Origin: Alcanivoracaceae bacterium
GTDB taxonomy: Bacteria > Pseudomonadota > Gammaproteobacteria > Pseudomonadales > Alcanivoracaceae
Direction of reading: 5' to 3'
DNA: 64,000 nucleotides
Assembly: GCA_023146255.1 (NCBI GenBank)
Contig: JAGLCJ010000005.1
Location: forward strand, 124,001 to 188,000
The position numbers were made by a program, and so were the translations under genes. Shown here one piece after another: positions 17,792-26,545 of this stretch; positions within the stretch are counted from its first letter, which is position 1, and every line of letters starts with the position of its first letter. The notes below the pieces were generated by a model. The model searched no databases, was not told the DNA's origin, and saw only the letters and a program-made list of their open reading frames with translations.

Positions 17792-20700
17792 ATGTCTGCC
17801 AGAGATCCCGTAGCGAAATCCCATTGGGCTTCTGCGTTCGCCCTTGAACAACGGGTGTTGCTTGACGCTGCTGCCGTCGAAACAGTAGCAGATCAGATTG
17901 ACGCTGACAGTGCAGATGTTTTCGATCAGACCGATATTCCGGTCGTTCAGCCTGCCACGGAAGACACTTCCTCTACGGTGGTGGTGATCGATACTTCAGT
18001 CGATGGTTATGAACAGTTGCTTCCGGGTCTGGTGGCGCGTGCCGACGTATTTTTCATTGACTCTACTCAGGACGGTTTGTCACAACTCGCCCAGATGCTT
18101 GAGGGCCTTGAGAATATTGATCGTCTTGAGATTTACAGTCACGGTCAGGAAGGTCAGGTGCTGCTTGGCACCAGCGTGATTTCGTTACAGTCCGTCAGCG
18201 AAGCACCAGACTCTCTGGGCTTTCTTCGTGACGTCATGTCTGAAAGCGGCGACATCCTTATTTATGGCTGCAACGTTGCCGAAACCGATGAAGGCAAGGC
18301 ACTCATCAACAAGATATCCGAAATCACCGGTGCTGATGTGGCGGCCTCGGTCGACCTGACAACCGGCACGGAATATGGCGGAGATTGGGATCTGGAATAT
18401 CAGGTTGGCGACGTATCCGCTGAAACCATGATCTCCGAACGAATCCAGCAGTCATTCAGTGGTGTGCTGGCCACCAATCAGTGGGTGGACATGGCCACGC
18501 TGCTGAACTCTGATAGCGCAGCAAACGACGAGCATGGCTGGTCGGTCGCTATAGCGGATAATTCCGGCATTATTGCAGTAGGCGGTTGGAATCAGGTTGA
18601 TGTTTACGCCTATGTTCCCACCGGTAGTGGGCAGTACGATGAGTACAAGATATCCCCGCCTGCTGGCGCCACCGGTGGATCAGCGGTTGATATTGACGGC
18701 AACTTTATGATTGTCGGCTATCGCGCTGCTAACAGAATCTACATTTATGAATTTACCGGCGGCTCATGGGTGGAGCGGTTTACCACTACTGGTGCCGGCA
18801 ACTTCGGTTATGACGTTGGCATTCAGGCCGAGGGCGGCCTCTATCGAGCCATCGTGGGTGCTCCCACGAACACCTCAGGGCAGGGCAGGGCCTATGCCTA
18901 CTATTCGTCAACCGGCAATGGACAGAACTGGGTTGCAGGTGGGACGCTCAGCAATCTTGCCGGAGACTATGACAGTGAACTCGATTTTGGTTGGTCTGTA
19001 GCCATTGATGGCAATACGGTAGTTGTCGGTGCACCTGGTTACGGACGAGACAACGTAGGTTGTGGTTATAACTGCAGTGAAGATAAGCATGACATCGGTG
19101 TTGCATATATCTATGACTGGAATACCGGCAACAGTGCAATTGATGGCACGGCTGACCACACGCTAAGGCCTGACGGTGCAAATGATGGTCCGACAGGCGC
19201 GAGATTTGGCGAGGCCGTGGATGTCAGTGTCGGCACCCGTGGCGAGCTTGTGGCGGTTGGATCGCCACAAGAGGGCGCTGGTGAGGCATATATTTTCCGG
19301 GATGGCGGCAACATCGCGAACGTTTTCGCTGGCGACAGAACCAATGATTTCGGCTTCTCTGTTGCGATTGATTCCAATACCGGAAGGCTGCTTGTTGGCG
19401 AGTATGATGCCAATGTTCCCGGTCTGGATGCAGATGCGGCAGACGGCAGGGTATATACCTACACCCACAGTGCGACCAATACCTGGACCCAGGGGACAAC
19501 CCTCGACTCCCCGATTGCCAATATCCGCTATGGCTGGAGCGTGGCTATCGCTCGCGATTTGGCCGTAGTCGGCGCCCCCTGGGCTGACATCAATACGATT
19601 TCCAACTCCGGCCTGGTGCTGCCAAAGATTTTCAACTATGCGCCTGTTGCCAACAATGATGTTGCGGCAATAGGAGAAAACCAGACCCTGAGCAATTTTA
19701 ATCCGCTGACAAATGATACCGATGCCAATGGGGTTAATATTGATGTTCCCGGTATCGTCGCCATTGTTCCGCCATCTTTGGGCACGACAACACTGAGCGG
19801 CAATCGGATCACTTTTAATCCCGGCACGGATTTTGATTATCTTGCCGCAGGGGAAAGCACCAATGTCGTCATTTCCTACACCATCCTGGATGCTGGTGGC
19901 GAGACATCCACGGCAACATTGACCATTACTGTTAATGGCCAAAATGATGCAGTGGTGGTCGATCAGGGCATCAGCAATCAGACCGGCAACGCCAATCAGC
20001 TCAATGTTATTGCCATGCCGGCGGATGCATTCCGGGACCCGGATTTGAGTAATACCCTGACATACAGCTTGCTGAATGCGCTGAACAACCCGGTTTTGTC
20101 TCTTGTTCTGGCGGATAATCAGGGCACGGGGACGACACTGACTGTCACCATCAATGCTGCAACTGGTGCGATTTCCTATACGCCAAATGACGCCAACCGT
20201 GGCAAAACCTATACCATTCCCGGGGTGCGCGCTTCCGATGGCACCACCACTGCCAATGAGAACGGCTTTGTCATATCTGTTGCGCGAGCCAATTCAGCGC
20301 CCACGCCAGTGGGTTCGATTGGCACCGTGGTGTTGATGGAAGATGCGACATACGGCCAGAACGTATCAGGCTTTTTCACCGATCCAGACTTTGCTCAGGC
20401 TGCGCCCTGGAACAGTGAGGCTCTCACTTTCTCGGTCAGTGGCGCTCCTGCGTGGGTGACAATTGATCAGCTGACCGGAGAGCTTTCTGCTCGCGGACTA
20501 AACGGCGATGTCAATGGTTCTCCCTACACCTTCAATGTGGTGGCGACCGATGAGTTTGGTCTGTCGGTGAGTCAGTCGATGACCATTGACCTGCGTAATA
20601 CCAACGACGCCCCGGTGGTGACTAACGAGGTGGTCGATCAGCAAGCGTTTCTTGGTGGAGCGGCTTACAACTACCAGTTGCCGGCAAATCTGTTTACAGA

Positions 20701-22711
20701 CCTTGACCCGACCGCAGATACCATTACGTTGTCTGCGACCTTTGCCGATGGCCGGGCGCTCGGCACGGCCGGCCCGGGGCAGTGGCTAACCTTCAATCCG
20801 GCGACCCGGACCTTTTCCGGGACAGTCAGTGGCGACGCCATTGGCACGGTATTGAATATTCGGGTTATCGCAACCGATAACGGGTTTGACGACACCGACC
20901 CATCTGCCACACCCAATCCGCTGTCTACCGAGTATTACTTCGAGATTTCTATTTTCCCGAATCCGTCCTCCGGCAGCTCTGTTGCCACGGGTGGTGGCAA
21001 TAACGAGCTGGGAGCTTCTGTCGCCATCTCTGAGGATGGTCTCTGGCTGGTGGTTGGCGAGCCGCGTTTCGGTGGTGGCGACAACTATACTGGCAGAATT
21101 ACCGTCTATAACTGGAACGGTACTGCCTGGGCGAACCCGGCGTCGTTTCAGGGCGCGGGCCTTGCTGCATTTGACCGGTTTGGCTACTCGGTAGCCATCG
21201 ATAACGACGGCAGCCGAATTGCTGTCGGGGCTCCGGGCGATGACACTGGTCAGGGTCGTGTGTATCTGTTTGAACGTGCTGGCGCCTTGCCGAGCAATTT
21301 TGCGGCGGCAGCAGTGGCTAACATTGTATCTCCCGATCGCGCAGCTCAGGACGGCTTCGGCTGGGCGCTGGACTTCAATCAGGACGGTTCGCTGCTACTG
21401 GTCGGAGAACCTGGTGATGATACCGCTGGAAGCAATGCCGGTGCGGCTTTCCTGTTTAACTGGGGTGCCACCGCGCCGGGCGCCGGTCAGGTGTTGCGTG
21501 CCAGCGCCGATGCGGGTGAAGCATCTGTATGGCAGGACAACTTTGGCTGGAGCGTCTCGCTGGATCGCAATGTCGCCGTAATTGGCGCGCCTTACGACTC
21601 ATCCAACGGCAACTTCTTTAACGGCTCGGCCACCGTTGTCGGCGTTACCAGCGGTACTTTCAACGCTGATCGGGTCAAGGGAACCGGTGAGGCAAGCTAT
21701 GACCTCTACGGTTGGGATGTTTCCATCGATGTGTTCCGGGGCGTTGGCACTGCTAACGTGAACAGTTCTCTGGCGATTGCAGTCGGGGCGCCGGGGTATG
21801 ACTCGACTCGCGGGCTGGATGCTGGTGCGGTTTATACCTACCGTTCTAATGCCATGGGCACGGCGGTTACCGCTACCCATCTGGCCAGCATTGCTCTGAT
21901 TGAGCGAGTGACGGCGTATGACGGTCAGGAGTATGACCGTTTTGGCTGGTCAGTTTCGGTTGAGGCGGGCGGGCTGGCTGATCTGGAGGCAACCACCGGT
22001 GCCAATGGCTTGCGTCTGGCTGCCGGCTCTTCATTGAATGGAGCAGATCCCGGCTCTGTTTATGCGTACAAGTACTGGTCCAATACCGGCGTCTGGCTGG
22101 GGCAGAAATACTATGCCGCTTCTCAGGAAGGTGGCAGCCAGTTCGGCTATGCCGCGGATATCAGTGGGCAGCGTCTGGTGATGGGTGCACCGCAGAGGGA
22201 CGGCGGTGGCGCTGGCCCGACTGGCGAGATCTTTACCGGTACCACGGTGGGCAGTCCTATAGAAACACAGCCACTCAGTTCGGTTGCTGACAAAACTCTG
22301 GATAACGGTTCTCTGCCAGAGTTCTCCAATGTCAATCCGGGCATGCCGCTGTTCCTTCAGCATCAGGATGATGACGAGCTTGGCAAAGATGGCGGCAATG
22401 CGCCCAGTCTGTTACTGAGTCTTCTGTCCAGTGCCGATGCTGATCCGGAAACACAGGCGGAAAGCTCTGCTGACGTTATCGATATCACCGGTCTCATTAT
22501 GGACCCGTCGCTACTGATTGCGCTTGAAGCGGATGTTGTGACCGGCAATGGCGATGCCAGCACTGAGCAGCCGAAAGTCGACGCTGATAACAAGCAGAGC
22601 TCTGAGAAAAATGGCTCTGACACATTCTCGGAGCAGTTGAAGCAGAGCAGGCTGGATCCCGGTGTGTTCGCAGACGAGTTGCTTGAGAAACTGGCCGATC
22701 TGGTCGCCTGA
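17792..22711 (+). CDS. Giant surface protein: LEPR-XLL-like motif, DUF4347, two beta-propellers
   Basis: 1639 residues from the ATG at 17792, which has GGAGG at 17780-17784. There is no Sec signal peptide; instead residues 18-27 read LEQRVLLDAA, close to the LEPR-XLL motif of large secreted proteins. DUF4347 spans about 62-205 (YSHGQEG, ILIYGCNVAETDEGK). About 231-610 is an FG-GAP/integrin-like propeller with blades such as FGWSVAIDGNTVVVGAPG. About 620-1060 are Ig/cadherin-like domains. About 1070-1480 is a second propeller with at least seven similar blades, and then an acidic low-complexity tail. No RTX nonapeptides seen. A terminator follows, then a TolC/HlyD/M50 operon that probably exports it. 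Confidence 0.85.
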   Translation: MSARDPVAKSHWASAFALEQRVLLDAAAVETVADQIDADSADVFDQTDIPVVQPATEDTSSTVVVIDTSVDGYEQLLPGLVARADVFFIDSTQDGLSQLAQMLEGLENIDRLEIYSHGQEGQVLLGTSVISLQSVSEAPDSLGFLRDVMSESGDILIYGCNVAETDEGKALINKISEITGADVAASVDLTTGTEYGGDWDLEYQVGDVSAETMISERIQQSFSGVLATNQWVDMATLLNSDSAANDEHGWSVAIADNSGIIAVGGWNQVDVYAYVPTGSGQYDEYKISPPAGATGGSAVDIDGNFMIVGYRAANRIYIYEFTGGSWVERFTTTGAGNFGYDVGIQAEGGLYRAIVGAPTNTSGQGRAYAYYSSTGNGQNWVAGGTLSNLAGDYDSELDFGWSVAIDGNTVVVGAPGYGRDNVGCGYNCSEDKHDIGVAYIYDWNTGNSAIDGTADHTLRPDGANDGPTGARFGEAVDVSVGTRGELVAVGSPQEGAGEAYIFRDGGNIANVFAGDRTNDFGFSVAIDSNTGRLLVGEYDANVPGLDADAADGRVYTYTHSATNTWTQGTTLDSPIANIRYGWSVAIARDLAVVGAPWADINTISNSGLVLPKIFNYAPVANNDVAAIGENQTLSNFNPLTNDTDANGVNIDVPGIVAIVPPSLGTTTLSGNRITFNPGTDFDYLAAGESTNVVISYTILDAGGETSTATLTITVNGQNDAVVVDQGISNQTGNANQLNVIAMPADAFRDPDLSNTLTYSLLNALNNPVLSLVLADNQGTGTTLTVTINAATGAISYTPNDANRGKTYTIPGVRASDGTTTANENGFVISVARANSAPTPVGSIGTVVLMEDATYGQNVSGFFTDPDFAQAAPWNSEALTFSVSGAPAWVTIDQLTGELSARGLNGDVNGSPYTFNVVATDEFGLSVSQSMTIDLRNTNDAPVVTNEVVDQQAFLGGAAYNYQLPANLFTDLDPTADTITLSATFADGRALGTAGPGQWLTFNPATRTFSGTVSGDAIGTVLNIRVIATDNGFDDTDPSATPNPLSTEYYFEISIFPNPSSGSSVATGGGNNELGASVAISEDGLWLVVGEPRFGGGDNYTGRITVYNWNGTAWANPASFQGAGLAAFDRFGYSVAIDNDGSRIAVGAPGDDTGQGRVYLFERAGALPSNFAAAAVANIVSPDRAAQDGFGWALDFNQDGSLLLVGEPGDDTAGSNAGAAFLFNWGATAPGAGQVLRASADAGEASVWQDNFGWSVSLDRNVAVIGAPYDSSNGNFFNGSATVVGVTSGTFNADRVKGTGEASYDLYGWDVSIDVFRGVGTANVNSSLAIAVGAPGYDSTRGLDAGAVYTYRSNAMGTAVTATHLASIALIERVTAYDGQEYDRFGWSVSVEAGGLADLEATTGANGLRLAAGSSLNGADPGSVYAYKYWSNTGVWLGQKYYAASQEGGSQFGYAADISGQRLVMGAPQRDGGGAGPTGEIFTGTTVGSPIETQPLSSVADKTLDNGSLPEFSNVNPGMPLFLQHQDDDELGKDGGNAPSLLLSLLSSADADPETQAESSADVIDITGLIMDPSLLIALEADVVTGNGDASTEQPKVDADNKQSSEKNGSDTFSEQLKQSRLDPGVFADELLEKLADLVA

Positions 22712-22716
22712 AATAA

Positions 22717-22750
22717 GCATCGCCCGCCATCGGCGGGCGATGCTTTCTCT
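22717..22750 (+). terminator. Strong terminator after the surface protein gene
   Basis: Perfect 12-bp stem (22717-22728 with 22732-22743, GC-rich, three-base loop) followed by TTTCTCT. It would stop most transcription before the secretion operon, suggesting that operon has its own promoter or depends on read-through. Confidence 0.85.
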
Positions 22751-22806
22751 GGTTAGACGATGGTGTATATTGCCGTAGTCGATCTTCTGGGTGTGAATCT
22801 GTAAGC

Positions 22807-24372
22807 ATGAGAATGAATGCCGTTCGGCTGCTGTTAGCGGCGCTCTGTCTTTCTCTGTTTGGCTGTACAAGACCTCAGCCGCTGGGCAACGAAGAGTTAG
22901 TGGAAATCAGTGCAAGGGCGATGGCCGAAAGTGGACAGTCTGATCAGTTGGTCAGTTTGTCACTGGACGAGGTCGTTATGCAGGCGCTTGGCCAGAATCT
23001 GGATTTCCGCATCTCCATGCTTGAATCGGCGATTGCTTCGGGAAATCACAAGCTTGCGAACCTTGAGCTGTTGCCGAGACTTGTTGCCAGCGCCGGCTAT
23101 AGCAGACGCGACAACCTTCTCGCTTCGGTAAGCAAGGATGCGCAAAGTGGTCAGGTATCGCTGGTTTCTTCTACCGGAACAGACCGCGAGTTAAAATCTG
23201 CGGCGCTGGAGCTGGACTGGAATATTCTTGATTTCTCTTTGGCCTATTTCCAGGCCAAAGAGTATGCCGATCAGTCCATGGCTGCGGTCGAGCGACGCAG
23301 ACGGGTGATGCAAAACCTGATGGCAGAGATAGTTCATGTCTGGTGGCAGGTTTGGTCATTTCAGCAACTAAAAGGTGACCTGTCAGTTGTTCGTACGGAG
23401 GTAGAGGAGGCTCTGTCTCAGTCTGACCGCATTATCAGTCAGCGGCTGGTGGATCCGATTCGGTTTATCGAGTACCGAAAGCAGCTTTTCTATGTATTAC
23501 GTCGTCTGGATGGCCTTGCTCTGCAACTGGATCAGGCAGAGAACCGGCTGGTTGAACTGCTTGATTTGAAGCCAGGCACGACACTTGAGTTACGCGATGG
23601 CGAAGCGCTCATGAATGACGCTATAGCTTACGGCGTGCCCGATGTGGCCGTGCGTCACTGGCAGCAGGCCGCGCTCATGAATCGTCCTGAAATCAGGATG
23701 GCTGCCTACGAGGGCAGGGCGGCAATCAGCGAGGCAAAGCGCCGGCTCTGGGGGGTATTTCCACGCATTGGATTCCGTGCTGGTCATAATTACAACAGCA
23801 ACTCCTTTCTGGAGAATAATAGCTGGGCAGAGGGCGGTGTTAATGTATCTGTCGATCTCCTGAGGCTGACGACTATTCCAAGCCTGAAGCGCAACAAGAA
23901 CCTTGTTGAGCAGCTGGTTGATGCCAAGCAGAAAGCTATCGGCGGCGCAGTGGTGTCGCAGGTGGCTATTGCTGATAAGGCTTACAGACAGAATCTGCGT
24001 TCCTGGTGCATGAGCGACCAGCTGCTTTCCCTTGATGGCCAGCGAGCTCAGTTGCTTGAGGCAAAAAGTTCAGCGGCAGCGTTGGACCGTTTGTCGCTGG
24101 TTCAGGCCAGAACCGATCATCTGTTATTGCGTTTTGAGGTTGCGCTGGCGTTCGCAGACCTGCAGAGAGACAGGATGCGCCTGATGCTGTCCACTGGTCT
24201 TATTTCTGATCCCCCGCAAACCGAGCACGGCATTGATCCGGAAGCTTTTCCGGAATGGTTGTACAAGGGGCTTTATCAGAATGCCGGCGCAGAAGTTGCC
24301 TTCGCCGCAGAAGCGATGGGCGAGCCGCTGGCCCCACCGGAAGAGGCAGTTAAATCCGAGCTATGCAAATGA
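22807..24372 (+). CDS. TolC-family outer-membrane efflux lipoprotein
   Basis: 521 residues. Lipoprotein signal with lipobox LFGC (C20). The rest has the two-fold coiled-coil pattern of outer-membrane factors: SLDEVVMQALGQNLDF start, long helical pairs, a central beta region (PRLVASAGYSRRDN) and a second repeat with PRIGFRAGHNYNSN. It would form the outer-membrane exit duct. It overlaps the next adaptor gene by 10 bases, so synthesis is coupled. Weak ribosome site; the ATG at 22813 is an alternative start. Confidence 0.85.
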   Translation: MRMNAVRLLLAALCLSLFGCTRPQPLGNEELVEISARAMAESGQSDQLVSLSLDEVVMQALGQNLDFRISMLESAIASGNHKLANLELLPRLVASAGYSRRDNLLASVSKDAQSGQVSLVSSTGTDRELKSAALELDWNILDFSLAYFQAKEYADQSMAAVERRRRVMQNLMAEIVHVWWQVWSFQQLKGDLSVVRTEVEEALSQSDRIISQRLVDPIRFIEYRKQLFYVLRRLDGLALQLDQAENRLVELLDLKPGTTLELRDGEALMNDAIAYGVPDVAVRHWQQAALMNRPEIRMAAYEGRAAISEAKRRLWGVFPRIGFRAGHNYNSNSFLENNSWAEGGVNVSVDLLRLTTIPSLKRNKNLVEQLVDAKQKAIGGAVVSQVAIADKAYRQNLRSWCMSDQLLSLDGQRAQLLEAKSSAAALDRLSLVQARTDHLLLRFEVALAFADLQRDRMRLMLSTGLISDPPQTEHGIDPEAFPEWLYKGLYQNAGAEVAFAAEAMGEPLAPPEEAVKSELCK

Positions 24373-25205
24373 CCAAGCGGTTATTACTTTCCACGTTGTT
24401 GCTCTGCTGTTCTTTGGCGATTGCCGAAGGGGCGAGTGATGGTGGCGCCATTCCATTTGGCATTGCGTTACCCGAGACAGACCAGAGCGGTGCTGCGGAG
24501 CTCTCTGCGAGTCAGGAGAACAAAGAGAAGGAGCCGGTTCGCGGAGGCAAGCTGCGGGTGCTGATTTCTCCGGATCGTCAGGCACGTCTGTCGGCAATGA
24601 TGGCTGGGCGGCTGGTTTCCATGCCATTAAAAGCTGGCGCCGCCTTCCGAAAAGGCGATCTGCTGGCAGGCTTTGATTGCAGCGAAGCGAAGGCAGAGCA
24701 TGACATGGCTTCGGCTCGTCTTGCCAAAGCCACCTATGTACTTGAATCCCAGAAGTCCCTGCAGGCTCTGGGGGCAGTCAGTGACCTTGACCTGGAAATC
24801 GCGGGCGCGGATGTCAGAGAGGCAGAAGCCAGAGTCAAGCAAACCGGTGTAGTGGTGGACCGATGCCGTATAACGGCACCCTATGATGGAAGGGTCGTTC
24901 GTCTTACCGCAAACCAGTTTGAAATGATAAATCCCGGCACGCCGGTTATCGAGATTGTTGAGAGTGCTAACCTCCATCTCGAGATGTTCGTCCCTTCGCG
25001 TTGGTTAGGCTGGCTGAAGAACGGACATATTTTCTCATTGAAAATTGACGAACTCGGTATCGACGCGAAAGCGCGCGTCACAACGATAGGCTCAAGGGTC
25101 GATCCGGTTAGCCAGACAGTACTGGTGCGCGCGGAGCTGGTGGACAGACCCGCTGGAGTCCTTCCCGGCATGAGCGGTTACGCGATGATAGGAGAGCCGG
25201 ATTGA
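24363..25205 (+). CDS. Periplasmic HlyD/RND-type adaptor protein
   Basis: 280 residues with a Sec signal peptide (LLLSTLLLCCSLAIA), so soluble in the periplasm or loosely anchored. It has the lipoyl/barrel-sandwich halves around a short helical hairpin (SAMMAGRLVSMPLKAGAAF; RITAPYDGRVVRLTANQF) and a beta-barrel domain ending PAGVLPGMSGYAMIGEPD. It starts inside the TolC gene and its stop overlaps the TTG start of the next gene. In the operon it probably bridges the TolC duct to the membrane-bound adaptors. Confidence 0.85.
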   Translation: MQMTKRLLLSTLLLCCSLAIAEGASDGGAIPFGIALPETDQSGAAELSASQENKEKEPVRGGKLRVLISPDRQARLSAMMAGRLVSMPLKAGAAFRKGDLLAGFDCSEAKAEHDMASARLAKATYVLESQKSLQALGAVSDLDLEIAGADVREAEARVKQTGVVVDRCRITAPYDGRVVRLTANQFEMINPGTPVIEIVESANLHLEMFVPSRWLGWLKNGHIFSLKIDELGIDAKARVTTIGSRVDPVSQTVLVRAELVDRPAGVLPGMSGYAMIGEPD

Positions 25206-26545
25206 GTGACATCAAGCCAGACCCGCGCCTTATCGCACTGTCCAATCTGATCTCGGTTGAAGGTGAGGCGCGTAAGGTAGAATCGCTCAACGATCTTTTC
25301 TATGTCATGGCCAATGACACTTATCGTGTCGTCCCTTACCAGCAGTGCTTTGTTGTCCGTGCGGATCAGCAATCGGCAGTGACAACACTGAAGGTTTCCA
25401 ATGTCAGCGACCCCGACCCGCAGGCACCATTGATTCAGTGGTCGAATAACCTGTGGCCATTGCTGGCAGAGCGATTCGAAAAAGAAAGCGCAACCATGGT
25501 TGCCAATGATATCGATGTTTCGACGTTGAAGACCGGCTGGAAGGAATACGTTGCACCTTATGGTTTGTATGTGCCAGTCAGCACGCCGGCAGGTGCATCT
25601 CTGGGCGGCATGATGATCTTTTCTTCGCAACCCTGGTCGGAGGGTCAAATCGCCCTGATCGGCAAACTTGCCGAGGCATATGGCCATGTCTGGTGGGCAT
25701 TGCAGAGAACTGCCAGCAGCGGCAATGCTCTCAAACATCTGCGCCGGAATCGTTGGCGCTATCTTGGCGCCGCCGCAGTTCTGCTGTTGCTTCCGGTGAA
25801 ACAGTATGTGCTGGTGCCTGCCGAGGTTGTGCCGCGTAGCCCGCTGGTTATTGCCTCCCCCATGGCCGGGGTGATCGAGCGCATTGAGGTCGAACCCAAT
25901 GCTGAGGTCGCCGCTGGAGACCTGCTTTTTACACTTGAAGATACTGCGCTTGAGAATGAGCTTTCTGTAGCAAGCAAGGCTCTGGATGTGGTCCAGGCCG
26001 AGTACCTGAGAAATGCCCAGAAAGCATTTGAGTGTGAAGTATGTCGAGGCCAGGTTCCCGAGTTGCAGGCGGTGCTGGAACGGGAAATGGCCAAGGTTGA
26101 CTGGGCCAAAGCGCAGCTTGAACGTTCTCGTGTCCGCGCGCCTGCGGCGGGTCTGGCAGTGTTTGTTGATGCCAATGAGTTGGCCGGCCGTCCGGTAGCG
26201 GTGGGCGAGCGAGTCATGGTGATCGCTGACCCGGATATCACTCGGCTTCGCATTGCAATTCCAGTGGATGACGCGCTTGCCATCGACTCCGACACAGAAG
26301 TGGTCTTCTATCTGAATATCAATCCACTGGAAAGCTATAAAGCAAAAGTTATCCAGACCAGTTATGAAGCCATCAGGCAGCCGGATCAGAGGATGGCCTA
26401 TGTCGTTCAGGCCGATTTTTCCGGCGATGAGACGGCTCGGCTGGGGTTGCGCGGCACTGCCAAGGTCTATGGCGCACGGGCACCATTGCTGTTCCACGTC
26501 ATGCGCAGACCGTTTGCCTGGCTACGGAGAACACTGGGCGTATGA
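25202..26545 (+). CDS. Membrane-anchored HlyD adaptor with GAF-like cytoplasmic domain
   Basis: 447 residues from a TTG at 25202 that overlaps the preceding stop by 4 bases and follows AGGAGA. Residues 1-170 look like a GAF-type sensor fold (my reading of the pattern, not confirmed). A single membrane segment lies at about 187-204, followed by a periplasmic HlyD-like part with biotinyl/lipoyl halves (PMAGVIERIEVEPN; RVRAPAAGLAVFVDAN) and a helical hairpin containing CEVC. A cytoplasmic sensor on an adaptor is unusual and could gate export. ATGA overlap with the M50 gene. Confidence 0.8.
   Translation: MSDIKPDPRLIALSNLISVEGEARKVESLNDLFYVMANDTYRVVPYQQCFVVRADQQSAVTTLKVSNVSDPDPQAPLIQWSNNLWPLLAERFEKESATMVANDIDVSTLKTGWKEYVAPYGLYVPVSTPAGASLGGMMIFSSQPWSEGQIALIGKLAEAYGHVWWALQRTASSGNALKHLRRNRWRYLGAAAVLLLLPVKQYVLVPAEVVPRSPLVIASPMAGVIERIEVEPNAEVAAGDLLFTLEDTALENELSVASKALDVVQAEYLRNAQKAFECEVCRGQVPELQAVLEREMAKVDWAKAQLERSRVRAPAAGLAVFVDANELAGRPVAVGERVMVIADPDITRLRIAIPVDDALAIDSDTEVVFYLNINPLESYKAKVIQTSYEAIRQPDQRMAYVVQADFSGDETARLGLRGTAKVYGARAPLLFHVMRRPFAWLRRTLGV

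Noticed and set aside
22717..22743. Considered whether this palindrome belongs to the 55-bp repeat family
   Set aside because: No GTAGGAGC ends and a single stem with T-run; it is an ordinary terminator.
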